The notes under the pieces are model-generated. The model had not been told where the DNA came from, did not search any database, and saw nothing but the letters and a program-made list of their open reading frames with translations. Shown piece by piece: positions 55,719 to 62,978 of a DNA stretch of 64,000 nt. The first letter of the stretch is position 1; the number at the start of each line of letters is the position of its first letter. Source of the DNA: Lonepinella sp042485795 (lineage in GTDB: Bacteria > Pseudomonadota > Gammaproteobacteria > Enterobacterales > Pasteurellaceae). The position numbers and the translations under genes are program-made. Location of the stretch: positions 2,046,001 to 2,110,000 of the forward strand of contig NZ_CP169368.1 in NCBI RefSeq assembly GCF_042485795.1, in the 5' to 3' direction.

Positions 55719-56545
55719 GGTTTAATATACAGCCACCCGTGGGCGGCTGCTTTATTTGGTATCACGATTAAAATGACGGCAACGTTTCAACACACAGCCG
55801 CCCGTAGGCGGCTGCTGACTTAGATCAGCATCGTATTCTACTGCTAGATGGTTTCAACACACAGCCGCCCGTGGGCGGCTGCACCTGCCAGAATAATCAC
55901 ATCACCAGAACGCACAGTTTCAACACACAGCCGCCCGTGGGCGGCTGCTTAACGTTACGCCTAAACCTAACGTGATTGATGTTGTTTCAACACACAGCCG
56001 CCCGTGGGCGGCTGCTAGGTGATTGGGTTGAGTTCCACAGCGTAAAAATCGTTTCAACACACAGCCGCCCGTGGGCGGCTGCCGTCATCTAAAATTGCCT
56101 TGCCGTTTTCGTCTCGTTTCAACACACAGCCGCCCGTGGGCGGCTGCATCAGAACTCCCGCTAGAATTACCGCCAGACGAAGTTTCAACACACAGCCGCC
56201 CGTGGGCGGCTGCCTGTAATTGACATAACGCCCCCTAACCTATAAACGGTTTCAACACACAGCCGCCCGTGGGCGGCTGCTATCGTCATTGATAATGGTT
56301 TGGCGAGTGATAGAGTTTCAACACACAGCCGCCCGTGGGCGGCTGCAACAAGAAGCAACAGACTTAAAAGATCTATCATTCGTTTCAACACACAGCCGCC
56401 CGTGGGCGGCTGCTCGCAACAAAATCTTTCTTATCTGTGTCAATTCGGTTTCAACACACAGCCGCCCGTGGGCGGCTGCGTGTAAGTCCATACAGGATCT
56501 ACCGCTCTATCTTGTTTCAACACACAGCCACCCGTGGGCGGCTGC
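55719..56545 (-). CRISPR. Type I-C CRISPR array, 13 repeats and 12 spacers
   Basis: Repeats of 32 bp start at 55719, 55784, 55851, 55917, 55984, 56051, 56116, 56182, 56249, 56315, 56382, 56448 and 56514; spacers are 33-35 bp, all different. The plus-strand repeat begins GTTTCAACACACAGCC and ends GGGCGGCTGC, so the crRNA strand is minus, with the handle TGTGTTGAAAC after a GC-rich stem. The repeat at 55719 has five mismatches (leader-distal decay). The 55784 and 56514 repeats have one each. cas2 lies upstream on the same strand. Confidence 0.99.
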
Positions 56546-56732
56546 ACCCTCTTTGGGAACCCTTGCAACATAAGGCTTTCACAGCCCTAATTCGCTAATC
56601 GTTCCCGATGAGAGTGTAAAATAAGTATAACATAACTTTTTCACTACATCATACTATCTAATTTCCTGATTTTTAAAGAACAAACCAAATCGCCAACCTC
56701 CCACCGTTTTGATGAGAACCATGGGTTAGCGA
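56546..56732 (-). promoter_or_regulatory. CRISPR leader
   Basis: The AT-rich stretch between cas2 and the leader-proximal repeat. A candidate -10 box TATACT is on the minus strand at 56624-56629; no convincing -35 was seen. Its leader role follows from array polarity and repeat decay at the far end. Confidence 0.75.
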
Positions 56733-57026
56733 TCACACAATCAGCGTATCCTTAAAAACATCCGCCGCCGCTTTGGCACCGTGATGTTCCACCTTGTGCC
56801 GCCATTTGCTGCCGAGATGGTAGAACCGCAGACTGTCGCATTCGGGGTCATACGTATCCAGCAGTTTCGCTTTTAATACCACCCACTGATCAGGCGTAAC
56901 ATCGCATTCAAACACCGAATATTGTGCCCGCACGCCGTAATCCAAGCAATGTTTGGCAATACGGCGCAAGCGGCGCTCCCCGCCCGCCGTTTCAAAAGAC
57001 ACATCATAAGTAATCAACATCAGCAT
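56733..57026 (-). CDS. cas2: CRISPR-associated endonuclease Cas2 (type I-C)
   Basis: 97-residue ferredoxin-fold protein that bridges two Cas1 dimers in the spacer integrase. Conserved Asp is in MLITYDV; RRLRRIAKHCLDYGVRAQYSVFEC is typical of the I-C branch. It follows cas1 after a 50-bp gap that holds a Pasteurellaceae uptake signal at 57060-57069. Confidence 0.96.
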   Translation of the reverse strand: MLMLITYDVSFETAGGERRLRRIAKHCLDYGVRAQYSVFECDVTPDQWVVLKAKLLDTYDPECDSLRFYHLGSKWRHKVEHHGAKAAADVFKDTLIV

Positions 57027-57059
57027 AAATCGCCCTCTCCCAAAACACGCAAAATTCCG

Positions 57060-57069
57060 ACCGCACTTT
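57060..57069 (-). other. Pasteurellaceae uptake signal between cas1 and cas2
   Basis: ACCGCACTTT on the plus strand is the 9-bp uptake core (AAGTGCGGT on minus) plus one base, inside the otherwise foreign-looking cas cassette. Confidence 0.8.
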
Positions 57070-57076
57070 GCAGCAC

Positions 57077-58090
57077 TTAACGCATCAAAAACGGCGGATA
57101 TTCCGCCAAATCGCCGCGCAAATGGCGGGCAAGCAGCATCGCCTGAATATACGGCAGCAGCCCGATTTCCACCTCTTCCTGCAAAAACGGATGCACAATC
57201 TTCTCCTGCTTTTTCGCTTGCAGACTTTGAAACAACAGCTTGCGCGCCTCGGCTTTCAGCGTTACCGCACCGCTGCTCTCGCTGACAAAATCCTGCGGCT
57301 TAATCTGCCCGCGGTTAATCAGGCTCAACGCCAGCCTGTCCGCCCACCACGCACGGAACTCCTCCAAAATATCCTGTGCCAGACTGTCGCGTCCCGGGCG
57401 GTCGGCATGCAGAAAACCCGCCTGCGGATCCAAGCCCACGCCTTGCAGCGCGCCACTGATGTCCCTGCCCAAAATACTGTATAAAAAAGAAAGCAGTGCA
57501 TTCACCCCGTCACGCGGGGGACGGCGGTTGCGTCCGTCAAAGGCAAAACCGCTTTTCTCCGCAATCAGATATTGAAACACACTGAAATAACGTGCTGCCG
57601 CCTCGCCCTCAATCCCGCGTACCCGCTCCAAATCCTGTGCGTGTTTCAACTGCTGCAAACCGCTGTTCAAACCGACAACCGCCGCCTGCACCGCCGAATT
57701 CTCGCCGTAATTGCGCAAATACCGCTGCAACACCCGCTTACTCGCCTGAATCTTCGCCGCAATAATATGCCACGCAATCGGCACGGGATTCGTTTCCGAC
57801 AGCCGATACTGCGCCCGCCGCAGCAAAATATTCCCGCTCTGCCGCCCCTGCAACCGTCCCAAATAACGCCCGTTCTCGGTAAAAAACGCCAGATTGACAT
57901 TATTCTCGCCGCAAAACCCCATTAAAAACGGCGACACCAGCACATTACCGAAACAAAAAATATGCCCGATGGAATGCACCGGCAACTGCGCCACTTTTTT
58001 ACGCTCCTGCTCCACAACCAGCGTTTCACGTTCTTTATGCAGATAGGTTCCCTGTGTGGTGATGTAGAGGGTGTTTTGTAGTTTTTTCAT
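57077..58090 (-). CDS. cas1: CRISPR-associated endonuclease Cas1 (type I-C)
   Basis: 337-residue spacer integrase. N-terminal beta domain (LYITTQGTYLHKERETLVVE), metal ligands Glu in RGIEGEAARYF, His in GFLHADRPGRDS and Asp in LAQDILEEFR. Markedly richer in G+C than the backbone. In most I-C loci cas1 directly follows cas4; here a foreign-looking gene separates them. Confidence 0.98.
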   Translation of the reverse strand: MKKLQNTLYITTQGTYLHKERETLVVEQERKKVAQLPVHSIGHIFCFGNVLVSPFLMGFCGENNVNLAFFTENGRYLGRLQGRQSGNILLRRAQYRLSETNPVPIAWHIIAAKIQASKRVLQRYLRNYGENSAVQAAVVGLNSGLQQLKHAQDLERVRGIEGEAAARYFSVFQYLIAEKSGFAFDGRNRRPPRDGVNALLSFLYSILGRDISGALQGVGLDPQAGFLHADRPGRDSLAQDILEEFRAWWADRLALSLINRGQIKPQDFVSESSGAVTLKAEARKLLFQSLQAKKQEKIVHPFLQEEVEIGLLPYIQAMLLARHLRGDLAEYPPFLMR

Positions 58091-58101
58091 AAGCTCAACA
58101 T

Positions 58102-58875
58102 TTAAATTTTATAATTAATTGATGTTATTTTTACAAATGGTAAGTTTGTTATTTCTTCATAAAGAAGTTCAATTTTTGGAAATAAACTAGTTTCCATACT
58201 TAATATTTTTAATGACAGTAAAACTGATGAAATAGCTAGACACCAAGCATTTAAACTTTCTAATTTAATTTCAGCTGTATCCAATCTGATTACATTAAGA
58301 TCTCCACATTTATAACGAATTCCAAAAGACTTTGTCCCAAAATGATGATAATCAGACATTAAATCATAATATATTTCATAAAAATGGGTTAATTCTGCAA
58401 TTTTTGCCAGCTCTTTAATACTCTTGTCTTTTTTCCAACTTCTTTTATTATTAAAACCTGCAATAATTTTTTTACACTCTTTACTCTCTAATTTTTCTCT
58501 TACTTCTTCAGGAATTTCTTCTTCCTTTTCTTTTAATTCATCGAATCTCTTTTTATCAACCACATAACTATAATTTCTCCAATCATTGATTAATTTTTTG
58601 TCTTTAAGAAAAGCACTTAGATAAACAGAGCCTTCAAACATGCTACGAGCAATGAGAATAATGCTTTCATTATCATTTAAATCAAACATTGCTTGAAGTT
58701 GTTCAAATTGCCTCATTGAAAATACTTTAGATACATAATTGATATTATCAGACATATCTAATGTTAAATTTTGAAATTCATCTTTTAATGCTAAAATTTC
58801 ATTACCTATATTTTTTAATTCTTCAATGTAACTATTAAAATTATAAATCTGCTTTTTATCATCATAATTTGACAT
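58102..58875 (-). CDS. DUF5677-like protein embedded between cas4 and cas1
   Basis: 257 residues, largely helical and Lys/Glu-rich. The blocks ESIILIARSMFEGSVYLSAF and YYDLMSDYHHFGTKSFG resemble DUF5677 proteins; function unknown. It begins 3 bp after the cas4 stop and ends 11 bp before cas1, so it is fully within the operon. It is strongly AT-rich whereas both neighbours are GC-rich, indicating later insertion. A defence accessory or an immunity/toxin role is possible, but nothing in the sequence shows it. Confidence 0.7.
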   Translation of the reverse strand: MSNYDDKKQIYNFNSYIEELKNIGNEILALKDEFQNLTLDMSDNINYVSKVFSMRQFEQLQAMFDLNDNESIILIARSMFEGSVYLSAFLKDKKLINDWRNYSYVVDKKRFDELKEKEEEIPEEVREKLESKECKKIIAGFNNKRSWKKDKSIKELAKIAELTHFYEIYYDLMSDYHHFGTKSFGIRYKCGDLNVIRLDTAEIKLESLNAWCLAISSVLLSLKILSMETSLFPKIELLYEEITNLPFVKITSINYKI

Positions 58876-58878
58876 AGA

Positions 58879-59553
58879 TTATTCTCCAAATAAATCTAAA
58901 ATATACCGCTTTGACCTATCCCTTTCCAACACCTTCGGCTGACACAAATCCAGCAGCGAACAGGCTTTGCAGCGTTTGCCGTAGGCGGGTGGCGGGGTGG
59001 TGCCGTTTTGCAGCAGTTCGCGTACAGCGGCGATAATGTTCAGCGTTTGTTGTCTGATGCCGTCTGAAAACACGATCGGCACACGGTGGCGGGTTTGCCC
59101 GTACCACAAGGCACCCTCCGTTACCGCCTGTCCGGTCATTTCTTCCAGACACAAGGCTTGGGCGCAAAGCTGGATTTCGTCAAACGGCTCGGTTTTGGGC
59201 TTGCCGCGTTTGTATTCCACTGGTTTCAGGCTACCTGAAACCAAATCATGTTCCACCATATCCAATACGCCCGATACCCCCAATTTTTCCGCCGACACAT
59301 GCATGCTGCGTTCAAAACGCACACCCTTGCGTGTTTCCGGCTCGCCCGCATCCACCCGCTCGTGCAACACCCGCCCCTGTGCAGTCAAAACGTTCTCCGC
59401 CCACGCCTGTTCGTTGTGAATCAACGCACATTGACGCGGGCAGAAAGCGTAGTGTTGCAGAGCGGAAAGGGAAATAATACGGTGATCGTTGCCAAGCGAT
59501 ACATTGGAAAACAAGCGATTATTCGCCGCATCAAACAAATCGGCAACTGCCAT
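58879..59553 (-). CDS. cas4: CRISPR-associated exonuclease Cas4
   Basis: 224 residues; trims and selects prespacers by PAM. RecB-type nuclease motif: Asp in GVLDMVEH and E-x-K in VEYKRGK. Iron-sulfur cysteines: FCPRQ near residue 37 and CKACSLLDLC near the C-terminus. Start overlaps the cas7c stop (TAATG). Two complete Neisseriaceae uptake sequences lie within this gene. Confidence 0.95.
   Translation of the reverse strand: MAVADLFDAANNRLFSNVSLGNDHRIISLSALQHYAFCPRQCALIHNEQAWAENVLTAQGRVLHERVDAGEPETRKGVRFERSMHVSAEKLGVSGVLDMVEHDLVSGSLKPVEYKRGKPKTEPFDEIQLCAQALCLEEMTGQAVTEGALWYGQTRHRVPIVFSDGIRQQTLNIIAAVRELLQNGTTPPPAYGKRCKACSLLDLCQPKVLERDRSKRYILDLFGE
59057..59068 (+). other. Neisseria-type DNA uptake sequence (12-mer)
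   Basis: ATGCCGTCTGAA on the plus strand is an exact match to the 12-bp uptake sequence of Neisseria gonorrhoeae and N. meningitidis, inside cas4. Confidence 0.9.
59228..59239 (+). other. Eikenella-dialect DNA uptake sequence (12-mer)
   Basis: AGGCTACCTGAA on the plus strand is an exact match to the Eikenella-type dialect of the Neisseriaceae uptake sequence. It forms the inverted repeat TTTCAGG-CTA-CCTGAAA. Confidence 0.85.
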
Positions 59554-60416
59554 TACAACAATTCTTCTACATTGATCCCATTTAAGCTTGCTGAATCCAC
59601 GCTGATTTTGTAGTCGCTGAATGCGGCGGCGGGTGTGCCGCTTGTGCCATGGATGCGTTCGACTTTTACTGCATCAAATAATTTGTGTGCAGGTTCGCTG
59701 CCCAACATGCTGTCGTGTTTGAACACAATCAGTTTGCGTGCTGCCATTTCGCCGCGTGCGGCAGAGCGGTCGTGTTCAAACATGAGTTTCAATGCGTCCC
59801 ACAGTTGTTTTAGGTCGTCATCGCCAAAGCCGGTTTTGGCGGCAAGATGAGCGGAAATAAAGCCGTGTACGCGGTAAAGGGCGTAGGGGACGATGTATTT
59901 ACGCCCCATAGTGCGTTCTTTTTCCAAATCTTTTTCATTGGTTACCGCCATGCGAGTAATCGAAATTTCCAGCGGAATAATAGGGTCGATGGATTGGGCG
60001 AATGCCAATTGTACCGGTCCGCGTACCTGGCCGCTGTTCACTTCGGTGGTCATCACCGCACCGAAGCTGCGGATGTCAAAGAAGTTTTTGCACATCCATG
60101 CGGTGATGTCGTGCGCTTTGGCTTCATCTTTCGGCAATTTTTTCGCCTCGGATTCAATGCCTAGTGCTTCATAAGCGCGTTTGTTTTGCAGGTTTAATAC
60201 GCCTTTATCTTTGACGTAGATTTCATAGCCGGGTTGGTTGGGATTCGCCAGTTCGATATAGTTGCGAATCTTGCGTTTCAGGCAGACATCGGTTACCAGC
60301 CCCTTGCTGGATTCGGGATCCAAACGCGGCAGATTACCGGCATCGGGATCGCCGTTGGGGTTGCCATTGGTTACATCAAAGAAATAGACAAATTCATAAC
60401 GGTTTTGGATAGACAT
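59553..60416 (-). CDS. cas7c: Type I-C Cascade backbone protein Cas7 (Csd2)
   Basis: 287 residues; polymerises along the crRNA. Start at ATG 60416 (MSIQNRYEFVYFFDVTNGNPNGDPDAG), preceded by AGGAGCTGAAA; the frame extends upstream into cas8c and that part is not used. NGNPNGDPD and KRKIRNYIELAN are typical of Csd2. It starts 10 bp after cas8c. Confidence 0.96.
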   Translation of the reverse strand: MSIQNRYEFVYFFDVTNGNPNGDPDAGNLPRLDPESSKGLVTDVCLKRKIRNYIELANPNQPGYEIYVKDKGVLNLQNKRAYEALGIESEAKKLPKDEAKAHDITAWMCKNFFDIRSFGAVMTTEVNSGQVRGPVQLAFAQSIDPIIPLEISITRMAVTNEKDLEKERTMGRKYIVPYALYRVHGFISAHLAAKTGFGDDDLKQLWDALKLMFEHDRSAARGEMAARKLIVFKHDSMLGSEPAHKLFDAVKVERIHGTSGTPAAAFSDYKISVDSASLNGINVEELL

Positions 60417-60426
60417 TTTCAGCTCC

Positions 60427-62187
60427 TTAGTTTGCAGACGTTTCTGCGGATTCTTTTTTGGCGAAATAGCTTTGCTTTTGGTGGTAATAACCAATGGCAA
60501 AACGCCCTTGTTCTTCAATATTCAGATGACGGGGAAAGGTTTCGGGCAGTAGTTCGATAATTGCACCCAAATCTTTGTCCAAATTCACCGCCATGCCGCC
60601 TTTATCTTTACGCAAACGCGATAAATGATGTTTCACACCCGACAACAGGCGCGGAAAAACGGAAAACGGCACGGCAGAAGCCGAACCGTAGTAGCGGTCG
60701 GAAATGCCTGCATTTAATTCGCCCAACGCTTGATATTGAATGCGTTCCAATACGGCAAACAGCCGCCCCAATAAATAAGCCTGATTGCGACTTTCGCTAT
60801 CTAAACTCATTGCAACCTCCTCGTGAATAAAACCTTTTCTGAAACGCCGCTGCAACACAGCCTTAATCATAGCCACACGCAACCCGTTGGCATCGCCGTC
60901 GGCACGAATACGTGCAATCAGCTGGGCAAGCAAACTGAGCGGATAAGGCGTACCGCCAATCACGGCACGGGTCATTTCGCCTGCCAGTACGGGAGAAATA
61001 TTTTCACTTTTGCCCAATACTGCGGTTTGTAGCAACAGCCGCCAAAGCGAGGGTGGCGTTTTCCATGCACGCGGCTCTAATGCCAAATCCTGCCAATGCT
61101 GTGCCAGATTCACAGCCAACTGTCCGAACGTGGTATCCAGCCAAAACCGAATGGAAATCCGTGCCGCATTCGGTGCCAAACCTAAAATATAGAACTTGGT
61201 ATCGTCTGATAACTTGGGAGCGATTTCCCGCAACGGGCGACCTTTGGCGATTTGTTCCAAAATATCTAATATCTTTTGCGCTTCCTGTTCGTCATCAGGC
61301 GGGGTAAGCGTATCGGCAAAAAAATCTTCGGCAGCGGCTGCCTGTTGCACATCGGAGGCTTCTGCCCAAAATACCGTGCTGGTGTCGCCAATGGAAAGAC
61401 AATGTCCGTTTTCGCGGCGCAACAGATAGTTCAATGCGGTGGTGTAAGCGAAAGCAGCGGCTTCGGAAACTGGGGCGTTTGCACCCTGTTCTTTGCCGAA
61501 TGAGGCAAAGGATTCTTTATTAAAGGAAATAATCGATCCGCCCGAACTCTGTCCGCCTAATATGCCTTTGATGGAGGGGTGCAGCCGTGCAATCGGAGCT
61601 TCTTCACCGCTGATCAGGCAAACACCTTGTTCCGCCTCGTCATTTTTCAGGCAGCCTGCCCATAAAGTTTGTGCTGCTTCGCGTTGATGGATATAGCCGC
61701 TGCTGCCGTCCAGTTTGAATACCACATTGGCATCCAACATTTCGGGCGAGCAGGGAGAATCGGTAAAGTTTTCAGGCTGCCATTGCCGCAAAAAACGGTA
61801 TAAGGCTTGCAAGCCCTCGTCCGTTTCCTGTTGCAGCAAATCCAGATGATATTGTTTAAAGGATTCAAAACACTGAGTTGTACGGCTATTATCTTTAGCT
61901 TCTTTTTTTGTTACACCCAATACATATTGAGTATTACCCCAAAGAAAGTTTGGCGAAATATTCACACTTTTCTTCTCTGGACGCGGCACGCTCATCAGTT
62001 TCGGCTGCGGTTTTTTATCGGCAGTCAGATGCGGCACCACGTCAACCAATTTCCCATCGGCATCCAGCACCAAAATCCAGCCGATTTTCTCTTCACTGAA
62101 ACCGTAAGGCGGTACTTTCGGATTGCCCGTAATATCGGTTTCCGCCGCCAAACGGCGGTAATAGCGGGCAAGCGAGGTCAAAATCAT
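60427..62187 (-). CDS. cas8c: Type I-C Cascade large subunit Cas8c (Csd1)
   Basis: 586 residues; recognises the PAM and recruits Cas3. N-terminus LTSLARYYRRLAAE and KIGWILVLDADGKL match Csd1; the C-terminal part is predicted helical and may also yield an internal Cas11c product, as known for I-C, though I saw no decisive internal start. Overlaps cas5c by 4 bp (ATGA). Contains AGGCAGCCTG (61649-61658), 10 of 12 bases of the Kingella-dialect uptake sequence. Confidence 0.95.
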   Translation of the reverse strand: MILTSLARYYRRLAAETDITGNPKVPPYGFSEEKIGWILVLDADGKLVDVVPHLTADKKPQPKLMSVPRPEKKSVNISPNFLWGNTQYVLGVTKKEAKDNSRTTQCFESFKQYHLDLLQQETDEGLQALYRFLRQWQPENFTDSPCSPEMLDANVVFKLDGSSGYIHQREAAQTLWAGCLKNDEAEQGVCLISGEEAPIARLHPSIKGILGGQSSGGSIISFNKESFASFGKEQGANAPVSEAAAFAYTTALNYLLRRENGHCLSIGDTSTVFWAEASDVQQAAAAEDFFADTLTPPDDEQEAQKILDILEQIAKGRPLREIAPKLSDDTKFYILGLAPNAARISIRFWLDTTFGQLAVNLAQHWQDLALEPRAWKTPPSLWRLLLQTAVLGKSENISPVLAGEMTRAVIGGTPYPLSLLAQLIARIRADGDANGLRVAMIKAVLQRRFRKGFIHEEVAMSLDSESRNQAYLLGRLFAVLERIQYQALGELNAGISDRYYGSASAVPFSVFPRLLSGVKHHLSRLRKDKGGMAVNLDKDLGAIIELLPETFPRHLNIEEQGRFAIGYYHQKQSYFAKKESAETSAN

Positions 62188-62861
62188 TTTTTCACCTCCT
62201 CGGCATAAAACGGCGGCACGGCAATCATGCCGTTTTCCATTTCAGCACGGAAAAAATGCGGTGTATTGCCGTGATTAAAATCAATATCGTGCAACATCCA
62301 ACCCAAATCGCGGTTGCGCTCAGTCTCGGATAAAGCAGACGGCGGCAAGGGTTCATCGTCCTCAATCAAGGCAAAATGTGCGGGAAATTCACGCACGCCC
62401 ATACAAGGTTGCTGAAAACACTGCCCCTTTCTGGCACGGCGTTTAAACATCTCGATATGCTTGGTGATATTGTCTTCCGCCCCTGCTTTTGCCGTCATCA
62501 CCGCATGGGCTTCAATCACATAGGCGACATCTTTCAATACCGTCGCCGCTCGCTGCTGGCGATCGTCATCAATTAAGGTATATAAACCCTCCACACTCTT
62601 GCGCCGCATCGCACCACTGACTTTACTGTCGGAAATCTTACCGCCCAACTCATTACGCCGCAGTGATTCAAAACGAATCGGCTTTAACACATGAATGACA
62701 TCAATCACCCAGCGAATTGCAGGCTTCCAATGCACCGCCGCCAAAATCCCGCGTGCCGCAGATGGCGTAATGACATCATAAGACACCCGTTCCACTTTCA
62801 TTTCGGGACGGGTAAAACAGGCATAATCGCCCCAGATATGGAGTCTGATTTTGTTTGGCAT
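62184..62861 (-). CDS. cas5c: Type I-C crRNA-processing protein Cas5c (Cas5d)
   Basis: 225 residues. In type I-C this protein replaces Cas6 and cuts the repeat RNA at the base of its stem. N-terminus KIRLHIWGDYACFTRPEMKVERVSYDVITPSAARGIL and IRFESLRRNE are typical. AAGGAG lies just upstream of the start. First of the Cascade genes. Confidence 0.96.
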   Translation of the reverse strand: MPNKIRLHIWGDYACFTRPEMKVERVSYDVITPSAARGILAAVHWKPAIRWVIDVIHVLKPIRFESLRRNELGGKISDSKVSGAMRRKSVEGLYTLIDDDRQQRAATVLKDVAYVIEAHAVMTAKAGAEDNITKHIEMFKRRARKGQCFQQPCMGVREFPAHFALIEDDEPLPPSALSETERNRDLGWMLHDIDFNHGNTPHFFRAEMENGMIAVPPFYAEEVKK

Positions 62862-62889
62862 GGTGTTCTCCTTGGGTTTTATTTACACA

Positions 62890-62912
62890 CGCCTCTCCAT
62901 TATGGAGAGGCG
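62890..62912 (-). promoter_or_regulatory. Perfect hairpin upstream of cas5c
   Basis: CGCCTCTCCA pairs with TGGAGAGGCG (10 bp, 3-nt loop), 28 bp before the cas5c start. There is no T run. It could end a short upstream RNA or regulate the Cascade genes. Confidence 0.6.
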
Positions 62913-62939
62913 GATTAGCTTGCTAATTTAAATATCTTA

Positions 62940-62978
62940 GTTTCAATCCACATAAAATAAATACAATATTTATTTTAT
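62940..62978 (-). ncRNA. Solitary type I-C repeat-like element (possible CreR/CreA-like RNA)
   Basis: On the minus strand a perfect 12-bp stem (ATAAAATAAATA, loop TTG, complement) is followed directly by GTGGATTGAAAC. That 12-mer is the canonical 3' end of type I-C repeats elsewhere and 10 of 12 bases of this locus's own repeat end. A 27-nt spacer-like stretch (62913-62939) and the 62890-62912 hairpin follow. No second repeat is present. Existence of a transcript is inferred. Confidence 0.45.

Noticed and set aside
56185..56573. Open frames across the CRISPR array on both strands
   Set aside because: They are read-through of repeats and spacers; the repeated peptide strings come from the 32-bp repeat.
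60417..60518. N-terminal extension of Cas7c
   Set aside because: It overlaps the end of cas8c; the ATG at 60416 has AGGAG at the right distance and gives the usual Csd2 N-terminus.
57068..62918. Many long plus-strand frames opposite the cas genes
   Set aside because: They are antisense shadows caused by high G+C codon use in the cas genes; none has a recognisable domain or start signal.
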